In this document: piece by piece, positions 17,561 through 26,544 of the stretch
Layout of the letters: every line of letters starts with the position of its first letter
How positions within the stretch are numbered: position 1 is the stretch's first letter
Source: Thalassobaculum fulvum
Lineage (GTDB): Bacteria; Pseudomonadota; Alphaproteobacteria; Thalassobaculales; Thalassobaculaceae
NCBI RefSeq assembly: GCF_014652915.1
Contig: NZ_BMZS01000001.1
Span: forward strand, 588,252-652,251
Length of the DNA stretch: 64,000 bases
Direction: 5' to 3'
Position numbers and translations under genes: made by a program
The notes under the pieces: model-generated
What the model was told of the DNA's origin: nothing
The model's input: only the letters and a program-made list of their open reading frames with translations
The model's database searches: none

Positions 17561-18463
17561 CTACGCCGATCGGATTGCGATGTTCGCCGCCGACCAGGCC
17601 CCCGGCCAGACCTCCGAGCCGGAATCGCGCAGCGCCCGGATCGCGCCGACCGGGATGTCCCTGGCCAGCAGGAACGGGCCGTCGCCCCAATGCTCCTCGA
17701 CCGCCGGCGTCTCGGAGTGCACGCCGGTGTAGCCGAGCGACTTCTCGCACGGCAGATAGACCGCGTTGCCCGACACGTTGGTCGGGTTCCACGTCGTGCC
17801 GGGGGTGGCGCCGACCACGCCGGTGACCGCGACCGCGCACATCAGTTCCACCGCCCGGGCCTTGGCACAGCCGAACACCCGGGCGTAGCCCGACCGTCGC
17901 AGGGTCATCGACGGCACCAGCAGCAGGTCGGGCCGGTGCGGCGCCAGCAGCGAGGACAGCGCCGGCATCTCGACGTCCAGGCAGACCAGGGTGGCGACGG
18001 TCAGGCCGTCCCACTCGACGATCTGCACGCTGTCGCCGGGCTCCAGCAGCCAGGTGTTCGGGTCCTGCTCGTCCGGGGTCAGGCACAGCTTGTCCTGGTG
18101 GATCGCCCTTCCGTCCGGCAGCAGCAGCCAGGCCCGGTTGCGCTGCCGGCCGTCGACGGTCCACGGCATGGTGCCGGCCAGCAGCCCGATGCCGTGCTTC
18201 GCCGGCAGCGGCTTCAGGCGTTCCAGCGCCTCCGGCGCCTGGTCGGCCAGCCAGCGGATCTCGCGGTCGGTGGTCAGGCCCTCGGGCTTGAAGGCGAGCC
18301 ACTGCTCGGCGGCGTATTCCGGCATCACCAGCAGCCGGGCGCCGGCCGCCGCGGCCTCGGCCATCTTGGCGTCGACCCGAGCGGCCCAGGCGTCGAGCCC
18401 GTTCAGCGGCCGGCCCAGGTTGACGGCCCACAGGGCGAGGTCGACGGTTTCGGGTGCGGGCAT
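17561..18463 (-). CDS. Carbon-nitrogen hydrolase (nitrilase superfamily)
   Basis: A 300-residue member of the nitrilase superfamily. The Glu-Lys-Cys triad is visible: Glu in LVMPEYAAEQW near residue 48, Lys in IHQDKLCLTPDEQ near residue 120 and Cys in VATLVCLDVEMP near residue 160. These enzymes hydrolyse amides, nitriles or carbamoyl groups. ATG at 18463 is preferred, because translation from farther upstream would run through a repeat copy. It is separated from the aminotransferase gene behind it by that repeat. Substrate unknown. Confidence 0.86.
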   Translation of the reverse strand: MPAPETVDLALWAVNLGRPLNGLDAWAARVDAKMAEAAAAGARLLVMPEYAAEQWLAFKPEGLTTDREIRWLADQAPEALERLKPLPAKHGIGLLAGTMPWTVDGRQRNRAWLLLPDGRAIHQDKLCLTPDEQDPNTWLLEPGDSVQIVEWDGLTVATLVCLDVEMPALSSLLAPHRPDLLLVPSMTLRRSGYARVFGCAKARAVELMCAVAVTGVVGATPGTTWNPTNVSGNAVYLPCEKSLGYTGVHSETPAVEEHWGDGPFLLARDIPVGAIRALRDSGSEVWPGAWSAANIAIRSA

Positions 18464-18489
18464 GGGCTCGTGAACTCCGCGTCGATGCG

Positions 18490-18601
18490 AGGTCCCGGCT
18501 CTCCGCGGCTGCGCCGCTGCGGCCGGGATGAGGTCGGAACAGAGCCGCGACGAGCCCACACACCCTCATCCCGGACGCCGGGAACCGGCGATCCGGGACC
18601 T
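18490..18601. repeat. REPIN-like double-hairpin repeat, copy 5 (GATGAGG subtype)
   Basis: Outer arms AGGTCCCGG/CCGGGACCT and inner arms GGGATGAGG/CCTCATCCC. The left arm folds as TCCCGGC/GCCGGGA with inner stem GCGGC/GCCGC; the right arm folds with inner stem CGCCGG/CCGGCG. Lies between two co-directional genes. Confidence 0.8.
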
Positions 18602-18621
18602 ACCCTAGCACGGCCTCGGCC

Positions 18622-19857
18622 TCAGAACGTGGTCGAGTTGTGGGCCTTCTTGTACTCGGCGACGTGCTGGATCGCGGCGGTGACGCCGCCCGGGGCGTGC
18701 GGCACGTCGAGGTAGTTCAGGGTCGCCTCGACCGCGCCCAGGCAGGCGTACAGCATCGGCGCGTTCATGTCGCCCATGTGGCCGATCCGGAACGCCTTGC
18801 CGCCGAACACGCCGAGGCCGCCGCCGATGCCGGCCAGCATCTCGTCGCGCGCCACCTCGCGGATCCGGTCGCCGTCGACCCCGTCGGCGGTGCGGATCGT
18901 GGTGACGCCCGCCGACCGCTCGGCCGGGACCAGGGCGTTGATCTCCAGGGCGCCGGCCTGGGCCCAGACGTCGATCGCCTTCCAGGTCGCTTCGGCGAGC
19001 ACCCGATGGCGCTCGAACACCCGCTCCAGGCCTTCCTCGAACAGCGCGGCCAGGCCCTCGCGCAGGCCGAAGATCATCAGCTGCGGGGCGGTGCCGCAGA
19101 ACGCCCGGTAGCCGGCGGCGCCCATGCGCGGGGTCCAGTCCCAGTAGCGCCGCTCGCGGGCGGTCGCCCTGTGGGCGGCGATCGCCTTCTCGTTGGCGGC
19201 GACGAAGCCGAGGCCGGGGGCCATCATCAGGCCCTTCTGAGAGGCCGCGATGGTGACGTCGACGCCCCAGTCGTCCATCCGGAACTCGGTGGTGCCGAGC
19301 GACGCGATGGTGTCGACCACCAGCAGCGCCGGGTGGCCGGCGCGGTCCATCGCCTCACGCACCGCCTTGACGTCGGTGGTGGTGCCGGTCGCGGTGTCGG
19401 TGTGCACCACCAGCACCGCCTTGATCCTGCGCTCGGTGTCGTCGGCCAGCGCCTGGCCGATGGTCTCCGGGTCGTGGGCCCGGCGCCAGTCGCCGGGGAG
19501 GCTCTGGATCTGCACGCCGAGCGCCTCGGCCATGTTCGACCAGCTCGACGAGAAGTGCCCGGTCTCCGGCACCAGCACCAGGTCGCCCGGGTTCAGGATG
19601 TTGACCAGGGCCGCCTCCCAGGCGCCGTGGCCGTTCGAGATGTAGTTGAACACCTCGCCGTCGGTCCGGAACACCCGCTTCAGGCCGATGAAGCTCTCGG
19701 CGGCGGCGTCCAGGAATTCCGGATCGTTCAGGTCCATGGTGTCGCGGTGCATGGCGTTCAGCACGCGCGGCGGCACGTTGGTCGGGCCGGGGGTGTTCAG
19801 GAACTTGCGCCCGCGCTTGAGCGGGCGGTTGCTGTGACCGATCGAATCGGGCGCCAT
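18622..19857 (-). CDS. PLP-dependent aminotransferase, serine/alanine-glyoxylate type
   Basis: A 411-residue class V aminotransferase. The N-terminal FLNTPGPTNVPPRVL near residue 20 is the serine-glyoxylate/alanine-glyoxylate signature. The PLP aspartate lies in LLVVDTIASLG and the Schiff-base lysine in AASQKGLMMAPG near residue 200. It should transfer the amino group of serine or alanine to glyoxylate, forming hydroxypyruvate or pyruvate plus glycine. ATG at 19857 is preferred over 19869, because GGAG lies 7 bases before it within the longer reading. No serine-cycle genes are adjacent, so a photorespiration-like or C1 role is not shown. Confidence 0.88.
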   Translation of the reverse strand: MAPDSIGHSNRPLKRGRKFLNTPGPTNVPPRVLNAMHRDTMDLNDPEFLDAAAESFIGLKRVFRTDGEVFNYISNGHGAWEAALVNILNPGDLVLVPETGHFSSSWSNMAEALGVQIQSLPGDWRRAHDPETIGQALADDTERRIKAVLVVHTDTATGTTTDVKAVREAMDRAGHPALLVVDTIASLGTTEFRMDDWGVDVTIAASQKGLMMAPGLGFVAANEKAIAAHRATARERRYWDWTPRMGAAGYRAFCGTAPQLMIFGLREGLAALFEEGLERVFERHRVLAEATWKAIDVWAQAGALEINALVPAERSAGVTTIRTADGVDGDRIREVARDEMLAGIGGGLGVFGGKAFRIGHMGDMNAPMLYACLGAVEATLNYLDVPHAPGGVTAAIQHVAEYKKAHNSTTF

Positions 19858-20088
19858 CGGCGGCTCCATGGGGTGACACGTGAGACGGGGGGACCCGGGC
19901 CGGTGCCGCGGACGGCGGTCCGGCGCACGGGGCGACGGCCGGTCCAGCCCGCCTCGTCGCGGGCTCGACCCACCGTCGCGGACCGGAACATAGTGCAGAA
20001 CGCGCCGCCCGTCAGCGTCAGGATTGCAGGGCGTCGCCTGCGACCGGAGTCGGGGCTAGATTGGGGACCCGCGGCGAGAGAGACGGCG

Positions 20089-20592
20089 ATGATCGACACC
20101 GTGACGTTCGAGCCGGCCGGGCGGCGATTCGTGAACCTTCCCCGGGACACCCCGCCGGCCCGCTTCGGGCCGCTGGCCGGCTTCGTCGAGATCTGGGGCT
20201 CGAAGCGCCGGGGCGACCGCCTCCCGGCCTGGAGTTCGTTCGACTTCTACGACTTCGTGGGCTGGCACGGCCTGATCTATGTCGACCAGATCGTTTCGGT
20301 CGACCCGTACGAGGCGCGCTGCCGGCTGTGGGGCACGCGCCTGGTCGAGCTGCTCGGGCACGACGAGACCGGTGAGCTGTTCAGCGAGTCGCCGGCGGCG
20401 GGAGAGCCCGGGCTGCGGGAATCGAACGAGCGCATCGCGCGCAACGGCGAGATCGGGATCACGCTCGGCCGCGCCCGCAGCTACAACCGCGAGACCCCGT
20501 TCACGGTGGTCAAGCTGCCCTGCGCCGAGGACGGCGTCACCGTCGACCGCATCGTCGGCTGCAGCCAGCCGGATTTCCTGCTCGAGGTCTAG
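20089..20592 (+). CDS. PAS_5-domain protein
   Basis: A 167-residue alphaproteobacterial protein of the PAS_5 type. The opening GPLAGFVEIWGSKRRGDRLP and the WSSFDFYDFVGWHG segment match the other PAS_5 protein in this window (58008-58568), which has FAGLWEAKRGSRPLP at the same place. A single sensory fold is predicted with no output domain. It has ATG at 20089 and GCGAGAGAG upstream. Its stop overlaps the stop of the convergent agmatine deiminase gene by 3 bases within CTAG. Role unknown. Confidence 0.75.
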   Translation: MIDTVTFEPAGRRFVNLPRDTPPARFGPLAGFVEIWGSKRRGDRLPAWSSFDFYDFVGWHGLIYVDQIVSVDPYEARCRLWGTRLVELLGHDETGELFSESPAAGEPGLRESNERIARNGEIGITLGRARSYNRETPFTVVKLPCAEDGVTVDRIVGCSQPDFLLEV

Positions 20593-21689
20593 CCGGCCGG
20601 GACCTGCTGGGTGATGCAGTGGATGTTGCCGCCGCCGAGCAGGATCTCGCGGGCCGGCACCCCGACGATCTCGCGTTCCGGCACGGCGTCGGCGACGATC
20701 CGCAGCGCCGCCTCGTCGGTGCGCGGGTCGAGCAGCGGCACGATCGCCCGGCCGTTCGCCAGGTAGAAGTTGGCGTAGGAGGCGGCCAGGCGGTCGCCGG
20801 CGCGCCGCGGCTTCGCACCAGGTGCCGGAACCAGGCCCGCCGCCTCTTCCTCGGTCATGTACAGCGGCCCCGGCATCGGCAGCAGCCGCACCTCGAAACG
20901 GTCGCCCGCGGCCGCCCGGAGCGCCTCGCGGGCGGCCCGCGACCGGGCGGACTGCGGGTCTTCGGCGTCCTCCGGCCAGGTCAGCAGGACCAGCCCCGGG
21001 GCCGGCACGTGCAGCAGGTTGTCGACATGGCCCGTTGTCTCGTCCTCGACCACGCCGTGCGGCAGCCACACGACCGTTTCGGACCCGGTATAGTCCTTCA
21101 GCAGCGCTTCCGCCCGCTCGCGCCCGAGCCCGGCGTTGCGGCCGGCGCTCAGGACGCATTCCGCGGTGACGAACAGGGTGCCGGCGCCGTCGCTGTGCAG
21201 CCCGCCGCCTTCCTGGATCAGCGGGCAGCGATAACGGGCCAGGCCTTCGGCCCCGGCGACCGCGGCGGCGACCCGGTCGTCGGCCGTCCAGTCGCGGTAC
21301 AGGCCGTGGACCGTCCCGCCCCAGGCGTTGAAGGTCCAGTCGACCGCCCGGCGCTCGCCGCCCGGCCCGACCACCACCGTGGGGCCGACGTCGCGCATCC
21401 AGGCGTCGTCGGAGTCGAGGGCGACCACCCGTACATCGGCGGGCAGGATCGCCCGGGCCCGGTCCAGCCGGTCGGCCCGGGCCCCGACGGTGACCGGCTC
21501 GACGGCGGCGATCGCCGCGGCGACGGCCGCGAACGCCGCCTCGGCCGGGCCGGCGTCGTCGCGCCAGGTGTCCGGGCGGCAGGGCCACAGCATCCAGGTC
21601 CCGGCATGCGGCTCGAACTCGCCGGGCATCCGGAAACCGTCGGCGGCCGGCGTGGTCGTCAGGGGCGGCGTCAGCTCGACCGGTGTCAC
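20589..21689 (-). CDS. aguA: Agmatine deiminase (peptidyl-arginine deiminase family)
   Basis: A 366-residue guanidine-modifying enzyme. The catalytic set is intact: Asp in DAWMRDVGPT, Glu in IQEGGGLHSDG, His in TTGHVDNL and the nucleophilic Cys in GGGNIHCITQQ near residue 357. It hydrolyses agmatine to N-carbamoylputrescine and ammonia. The companion amidase of the putrescine route is often nitrilase-like, and the nitrilase-fold gene at 17561 is a nearby but unproved candidate. ATG at 21689 overlaps the stop of the response-regulator gene as ATGA, so the two are probably translated together. Confidence 0.9.
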   Translation of the reverse strand: MTPVELTPPLTTTPAADGFRMPGEFEPHAGTWMLWPCRPDTWRDDAGPAEAAFAAVAAAIAAVEPVTVGARADRLDRARAILPADVRVVALDSDDAWMRDVGPTVVVGPGGERRAVDWTFNAWGGTVHGLYRDWTADDRVAAAVAGAEGLARYRCPLIQEGGGLHSDGAGTLFVTAECVLSAGRNAGLGRERAEALLKDYTGSETVVWLPHGVVEDETTGHVDNLLHVPAPGLVLLTWPEDAEDPQSARSRAAREALRAAAGDRFEVRLLPMPGPLYMTEEEAAGLVPAPGAKPRRAGDRLAASYANFYLANGRAIVPLLDPRTDEAALRIVADAVPEREIVGVPAREILLGGGNIHCITQQVPAG

Positions 21690-22168
21690 CGGCCCCAGTC
21701 CACCCGTTCCGGGAACCGGCGCATCAGCACCGCGTTGATCCGGGCCTCCAGCCGCTTGGCCGGCACCGGCTTGACCAGGAAGCCGTCGACCGCCAGCCGC
21801 TTGGCCTCCATGACGCCCGGCGACCCGGCCTCGCCGGCCAGCAGCAGCACCGGGACGTTCGGCGGCAGGGTCGTCGAGTCGGCGCGGATGCGGAACAGCA
21901 GCTCCAGCCCGTCGGTGCCGTCCGGACCCTCGAGCTGCTTGTCGCAGATCACCAGCGCCGGCTCCAGCTCGGCCGCCTGGGCCAGGGCCTCGGCGGCGGT
22001 CGCCGCCTCGCGCGGCTGCGGCAGGCCGAGTTCGACCAGGGTGCGGACCAGGGCGGCGCGGCTGTCGTGATCCGGTTCGACCACCAGCACGAGCAGGCCG
22101 GCATAGTCGAACCGGGCGAACAGGCCGTCCATCACCCGGGTCAGCTTTCTGGGCGTCGTCAGGCTCAT
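21686..22168 (-). CDS. Single-domain response regulator
   Basis: A 160-residue protein, almost entirely a receiver domain. The acidic pair is in VVEPDHDSR, the probable phosphoacceptor Asp in LVICDKQLEG near residue 75, and the conserved Lys in GFLVKPVPAKR. No DNA-binding or enzyme output is present. ATG at 22168 is chosen, with AAGGA about 11 bases upstream. The stop overlaps the agmatine deiminase start. No histidine kinase is adjacent. Confidence 0.85.
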   Translation of the reverse strand: MSLTTPRKLTRVMDGLFARFDYAGLLVLVVEPDHDSRAALVRTLVELGLPQPREAATAAEALAQAAELEPALVICDKQLEGPDGTDGLELLFRIRADSTTLPPNVPVLLLAGEAGSPGVMEAKRLAVDGFLVKPVPAKRLEARINAVLMRRFPERVDWGR

Positions 22169-22293
22169 GCGCTGCAGTGTCCTTCTTGACCGGTCGCGTG
22201 TCCCTGCCATCCTTGCGGCCGGCGGCAAACTGTCGAAAAGTCTAGTGCACTCGCGTGCTGGTCGAAAGCGACGCCAACTAGGGGAAACTGCGT

Positions 22294-22911
22294 ATGTCCG
22301 ACATGGTCGCGTCCGAGGACGAGCTGCGCTCGCTTTACGGGACGCCGAGCAAGCTGGCGGTCGCCAAGCAGATCGACCGGCTCGACGTCCACGCGCGACG
22401 GTTCATCGAGCTTTCGCCGTTCCTGGTGATTTCCAGCCAGGGGGCCGACGGCCTTGGCGACGTATCGCCGAAGGGCGACGCGCCGGGCTTCGTTCAGGTG
22501 CTCGACGACCGCACCCTGCTGATCCCGGACCGGCCGGGCAACAACCGGCTCGACACCCTGTCGAACCTGACGGCCAACGACGGCGTCGGCCTGCTGTTCA
22601 TGGTGCCTGGGGTGTGCGAGACGCTGCGGGTGAACGGCCGGGCGCGGATCGTCGCCGACGGCGAGCTGCTGGCCCCGACGGCGGTCCGCGGCCGGCTGCC
22701 GACCGCCGGCATCCTGGTGGCGGTCGAGGAGGTCTACCTGCACTGCGCCAAGGCGCTGGTCCGCTCCAAGCTCTGGGAGGACGACCACCGGGTCGACCGG
22801 CGGACGCTGCCGAGCCTGGCCCAGATCATCTCCGACCAGGTCGGCGGCGGCTTCGACGTCGCCGAGGCCGATGCACGGGTCGAGGACTCGCTGAAGAACC
22901 GGTTGTACTGA
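22294..22911 (+). CDS. Pyridoxamine 5'-phosphate oxidase-family flavin protein (MSMEG_1061-like)
   Basis: A 205-residue split-barrel protein. The pattern PFLVISSQGADGLGDVSPKG near residues 44-63 and IPDRPGNNRLDTLSNL near residues 74-89 are hallmarks of the MSMEG_1061 branch of FMN-binding oxidoreductases. It probably uses FMN, or F420 in relatives, to reduce small molecules; the substrate is unknown. ATG at 22294 follows a GGGGAAA-like site. It diverges from the response-regulator gene, with a 125-base gap shared between their promoters. Confidence 0.85.
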   Translation: MSDMVASEDELRSLYGTPSKLAVAKQIDRLDVHARRFIELSPFLVISSQGADGLGDVSPKGDAPGFVQVLDDRTLLIPDRPGNNRLDTLSNLTANDGVGLLFMVPGVCETLRVNGRARIVADGELLAPTAVRGRLPTAGILVAVEEVYLHCAKALVRSKLWEDDHRVDRRTLPSLAQIISDQVGGGFDVAEADARVEDSLKNRLY

Positions 22912-22915
22912 GCGG

Positions 22916-23227
22916 CTATCGCCGGCGCCGCCGGGTCGTCCGGTGCGGGCTGACGAACTCCGGGGGCTTGCCGGCGATCCAGCGCAGGAAGGTCGCGATC
23001 TCGGGATGTCCGCGCAGCGCTTCCGGCGTGGCGTAGGCGCGGGCGATCTCGCGCTCGCCCAGGACCGCGTGGATCTTGCGGTGGCAAACGGTGTGCATGG
23101 GGGCCGCCTCGCGCCCGCCCTCGCGGCGCGGAACCCAGTGGTGCCGGTCGACGCTCGGCCCGGCCAGCATCGGCCGGCCGCACAGCGGGCAGGGGCCGAG
23201 ATCGCGGTCGGAATCGTCGCCGGCCAT
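22916..23227 (-). CDS. Small HNH-endonuclease-like zinc protein
   Basis: A 103-residue protein. A zinc pair CPLCGRP near residues 13-19 and a second site in HTVCHRKIH near residues 45-53 frame a DRHHWVPRREGG motif, which is the HNH pattern. It ends in an arginine-rich tail. Members nick or cut DNA, but many small chromosomal forms are uncharacterised. ATG at 23227 is 10 bases after the phosphotransferase stop, so they are likely co-transcribed. It converges on the flavin-protein gene. Confidence 0.78.
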   Translation of the reverse strand: MAGDDSDRDLGPCPLCGRPMLAGPSVDRHHWVPRREGGREAAPMHTVCHRKIHAVLGEREIARAYATPEALRGHPEIATFLRWIAGKPPEFVSPHRTTRRRRR

Positions 23228-23237
23228 CCCGGGCGCC

Positions 23238-24137
23238 TCAGCCGGCCTCGATCTCGGCGAGGCCGAGGCGCAGCCGGGCGTCGCGGGCGATCCGGTCGGC
23301 GACTGCAGGGTCGCGGGTGTAGCCGGCCAGCACCCGGTCGACGATCCGCCCGCCCTGGAAGTGCCGCAGCAGGGCGAAGTCCCAGCCCGGGGTCAGCACG
23401 GTCGCGTCGGCGAAGTCGATCAGCCCGGTCAGGGCACCACCGGCATGCCGGACGTTGGCGCCGTTGAGGTCGCCGTGGACGACGGCCGGCGGGGCTGCAG
23501 CGGCCTGCCGGATCGCCGGCTCCAGCCGCTGCAGCCGCGGTACTAGGTCGGGGGCCGCCGCGGCCAGCGGATGGCCGGCCAGCGGCAGGTCGTCGAACGG
23601 CCATGGCCGCTCGAAGCGGTCAGCGGCGGCGGCACCCGGGTCGTCGAGCCGGCCCGCCACGCCGTCGCCCTCGACCCGCAGGCGCCCGTGGCCACGGACC
23701 GGCAGCGCGTGCAGCATCGCCAGCAGGACGCCCAATTCGTGCCAGACCGCATCGGCGGTCGCGGCGTCGGCGCGTTCGCCGTCGATCCAGCGGTCGACGA
23801 CCCAGGCCGGCCGGTGGTCGGCGACCGCAAGGTCCGGTCGCGCGCGTCGGTCGAACATCGGCGCCGCCACCCGCGCGCCGGCGGCGGCCAGGACCCGGCG
23901 CAGCGCCGTCTCGGCGTCGAAATCGGCCGGCTTTCCCGGGCGCGGGGCGGCGATCCGCACGGCGATCGGCCCGCAGGCGGTGTCGGCCCGCCAGACCTCG
24001 CTGGTCGACGCCTTGGCGACGAAGTCGAGCCGGCGCACCGGGAGCCCAAGTTCGGCCAGCAGCGCCGCGATCGCGTCGTCGTCGACCGTCGTTGCCGGCC
24101 GGGGCCGGCCGGGGCTCGCGCTCGGATCGGGTGACAC
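23238..24137 (-). CDS. Aminoglycoside-phosphotransferase-fold kinase
   Basis: A 299-residue APH-fold kinase. The nucleotide-loop region is VAKASTSEVWRAD, the catalytic motif is VVHGDLNGANVRH near residue 220, and the metal-binding motif is LIDFADA. Substrates in this family range from choline and homoserine to sugars and antibiotics. Nothing here indicates antibiotic resistance. The start is GTG at 24137. The first 20 residues are proline- and alanine-rich, so a slightly later start cannot be excluded. Confidence 0.82.
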   Translation of the reverse strand: MSPDPSASPGRPRPATTVDDDAIAALLAELGLPVRRLDFVAKASTSEVWRADTACGPIAVRIAAPRPGKPADFDAETALRRVLAAAGARVAAPMFDRRARPDLAVADHRPAWVVDRWIDGERADAATADAVWHELGVLLAMLHALPVRGHGRLRVEGDGVAGRLDDPGAAAADRFERPWPFDDLPLAGHPLAAAAPDLVPRLQRLEPAIRQAAAAPPAVVHGDLNGANVRHAGGALTGLIDFADATVLTPGWDFALLRHFQGGRIVDRVLAGYTRDPAVADRIARDARLRLGLAEIEAG

Positions 24138-24188
24138 GGCGGCGGTTACTCCCTATGTCTCGCTGGTACCGAACCCGAGGAGAATGCC

Positions 24189-25172
24189 ATGACCCGCCCC
24201 GCCGTCGACTGGGACGACGACTATTCCGCTCCGCGGCGGCGGCTGCTGCCGGGCAAGGGGGCGCTGCGCTGGAGCGGGTGGAGCCTGGTCGCGCTGCTGG
24301 TCATGGCGGTGCTGTACTACCTGGTCGGCGGGTTCGTCATGAACGTCATCGACGACGATCCGGCGTTCCGGCCCGCCGAGGCCAAGCCGGGCGCCAGCCG
24401 GGCGGTGGCGGCGGCGGCGGCGCTGATCGACCGCGAGGTGAACCAGCATTTCTGGGTCGCCAACGACCCGTTCTTCTATCCCTCGTCGTGGCTCGACAAC
24501 ACCCCGAACTACCAGCAGGGCATCGTCTACGCGCTGTCGCGCTTCGCCATCGAGATGACCGACCAGATCGGCCGCACCCGGGGCTCCTCGGAGGCCGACC
24601 GGGACCTCGACAAGGCGGCCGGGCTGCTCAAGTACCCGGGCGACGTGTGGATCTACAACATCTCGACCTCGCTGCTGCCGACCGCGTCGTCGGAGGCGCA
24701 GTACCGGTCGGCCCGTCGGGCCCTGCTCGCCTACAACGACCGTCTGGCGGCCGGCGACGCGGTGTTCGAGCGCCGCGCCGACAACCTGCTCGCCACCATC
24801 GACCGGATCGCCGCCGACCTCGGCTCGGCCTCGGCGACCATCGACCAGCATCTGGCCCAGCCGCGGCCGCTGCTGGTCGACACCCGGGTCGACGACGTCT
24901 TCTACGGCGTCAAGGGCCGGCTCTACGGCTACTTCATCCTGCTGCGCGAGATGGGCGACGACTTCGAGCCGGTGCTGAAGGAGAAGCAGCTCGACCAGGT
25001 CTGGGCGCAGATGCTCGACTCGCTCCGCCAGGCGGCGGTGCTCGACCCGCTGGTGGTGATGAACGGCGACCCGGACGGCTCGCTGTTGCCCAACCACCTG
25101 GCGGTCCAGGGCTTCTACCTGCTGCGGGCCAGGACCCAGCTGCGCGAGATCGGCAGCGTCCTGCTGCGCTGA
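24189..25172 (+). CDS. DUF2333-family membrane-anchored protein
   Basis: A 327-residue protein. One membrane helix lies near residues 30-52 (SLVALLVMAVLYYLVGGFV), with a large periplasmic part after it. The segments NQHFWVANDPFFYPSSWLDN and YALSRFAIEMTDQIGRTRG are characteristic of DUF2333. Function is unknown in the family. ATG at 24189 has GAGGAG 7 bases upstream. It diverges from the phosphotransferase with a 51-base gap. Confidence 0.86.
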   Translation: MTRPAVDWDDDYSAPRRRLLPGKGALRWSGWSLVALLVMAVLYYLVGGFVMNVIDDDPAFRPAEAKPGASRAVAAAAALIDREVNQHFWVANDPFFYPSSWLDNTPNYQQGIVYALSRFAIEMTDQIGRTRGSSEADRDLDKAAGLLKYPGDVWIYNISTSLLPTASSEAQYRSARRALLAYNDRLAAGDAVFERRADNLLATIDRIAADLGSASATIDQHLAQPRPLLVDTRVDDVFYGVKGRLYGYFILLREMGDDFEPVLKEKQLDQVWAQMLDSLRQAAVLDPLVVMNGDPDGSLLPNHLAVQGFYLLRARTQLREIGSVLLR

Positions 25173-25176
25173 GCGG

Positions 25177-25683
25177 TCAGGCGGAATCCGACGGCGGCGT
25201 CACCAATCCGGCGAACCGGGCCCGGTCGACGGTGTCCTGGGTCTGCCGGTATAGCGCCGCGGCCGCCGCGATGGACCGGGTGCCGGCGGACGGCGCGCCG
25301 GTGCCGATGCCGTCATCGGCCGCGAGCTCCTGGCCGATCGCCTGCGCCAGGAAGGTGGACGACGGTCTTGGCCGCGGCCGGTCGTCCCGCAGGTCCTCGT
25401 AGCCCGCCGTGCCGTCCCGGCGGCGGTAGCCGGTACTGCCGAAATCCGCGGTCTCCGGGGCGGCGGGGCTGCCCGGCCGCGGCGGTTGCGGCCGGTTGTC
25501 GGCGTCGACCCGCGGCGGCGGTGGGACCCGGCGGGGATCGCCGGCCGGGTCCGCGCGGTCGCGCGGCGACTGGCCGGGCTCGACGATCGGCGCACGCGCC
25601 TCGCCGCCGGCCTGCCGGGCGGCGGCCGGATCGAGGGCGAGCAGGCCCGTCGCCGGGGCCTGGGATTGGAGCGGCGTGATCAT
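25177..25683 (-). CDS. Hypothetical proline-rich protein
   Basis: A 168-residue protein I do not recognise. Residues 40-110 are low-complexity, rich in Pro, Arg, Asp and Gly. The last 60 residues look folded, with STFLAQAIGQELAADD and an alanine-rich helix. It has no signal peptide or membrane helix. Its stop is 4 bases from the stop of the convergent DUF2333 gene. The ATG at 25683 has only a weak ribosome-binding site. Third-position GC is high, as in real genes here. Confidence 0.6.
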   Translation of the reverse strand: MITPLQSQAPATGLLALDPAAARQAGGEARAPIVEPGQSPRDRADPAGDPRRVPPPPRVDADNRPQPPRPGSPAAPETADFGSTGYRRRDGTAGYEDLRDDRPRPRPSSTFLAQAIGQELAADDGIGTGAPSAGTRSIAAAAALYRQTQDTVDRARFAGLVTPPSDSA

Positions 25684-25755
25684 TGAAACCCGCGCCCGTC
25701 GTTCGACGACGGGTCAGGTTCGCACGGCTCCGGTTGAGATCGGGTTAACCGGCGG

Positions 25756-26436
25756 TCAGCCCTTGTCCTTGTCTTCGCCGAGCCGGTCGAGCTGGTGGCG
25801 AAGCTGCTCGACCTGCGCCTGCAGGGTGCGGACCGCGGCGGCCGTCTGGTCGGCGGCACTCGCACCGCCGGTTCCCTGGGCCGCCCCGGAGGCCGGCCCG
25901 GACGAGGGTTGCGACGGGGCCGTCGGCTTGTTTTCGCCGCCCGCCATCGGCGGCGTGAACATCTTCATCGCCTGCTCGAACATGGCGAGGTTCTTCTTCG
26001 TCATGTCCTCGAACTGGGTGAACGGGAACAGGCCGCCGAACGCTTCCTGCATGTAGCTGCGCATCCGCTCCTGGTTGTCGGCGAAGGTCGACATCGCCGT
26101 CTCCAGGTAGCGCGGCACCACCATCTGCAGGTTGTCGCCGTAGAACCCGATGAGCTGGCGCAGGAAGCTGATCGGGAGGAGGTTCTGGCCCTTCGCCTCC
26201 TCCTCGACGATGATCTGGGTCAGCACCGCCCGGGTGATGTCCTCGCCGGTCTTGGCGTCGTACACCACGAAGTCGACGTCGTCCTTCACCATCTGGCAGA
26301 GATGGTCGAGCGTGACGTAGCTGCTGGTCGCCGTGTTGTAGAGCCGCCGGTTGGCGTACTTCTTGATCGTGACGATGTTCTCGTCGCCCTCGGTCTTGCC
26401 GTTCTGGGCGCGGGTGGCCCTCGTCTTTTCCGCCAT
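25756..26436 (-). CDS. phaR: Polyhydroxyalkanoate synthesis repressor PhaR
   Basis: A 226-residue regulator. The PHB/PHA accumulation DNA-binding domain is clear: IVTIKKYANRRLYNTATSSY near residues 21-40. The two PHB_acc repeats follow (TRAVLTQIIVEEE and FLRQLIGFYG). The tail is Pro/Ala/Gln-rich with a C-terminal coiled helix (VRTLQAQVEQLRHQLDRL). It represses phasin, its own gene and often PHA genes, and is relieved by binding PHA granules. AAGG lies 5 bases before ATG 26436. It begins the local PHA locus. Confidence 0.93.
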   Translation of the reverse strand: MAEKTRATRAQNGKTEGDENIVTIKKYANRRLYNTATSSYVTLDHLCQMVKDDVDFVVYDAKTGEDITRAVLTQIIVEEEAKGQNLLPISFLRQLIGFYGDNLQMVVPRYLETAMSTFADNQERMRSYMQEAFGGLFPFTQFEDMTKKNLAMFEQAMKMFTPPMAGGENKPTAPSQPSSGPASGAAQGTGGASAADQTAAAVRTLQAQVEQLRHQLDRLGEDKDKG

Positions 26437-26544
26437 GACCTTGTCCGTTGCTCCCCTCTGAATGTGCCCGATTCGGCACGTCAGGTGTCACGGTGCCAGC
26501 GACCCGTTCCCGGACCGCTTCGAAGACTGCGCGTTTGCCTGCTG

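Noticed and set aside
23238-24137. Antibiotic-resistance phosphotransferase
   Set aside because: The APH fold is shared by many metabolic kinases; no resistance context or specific substrate motif is seen.
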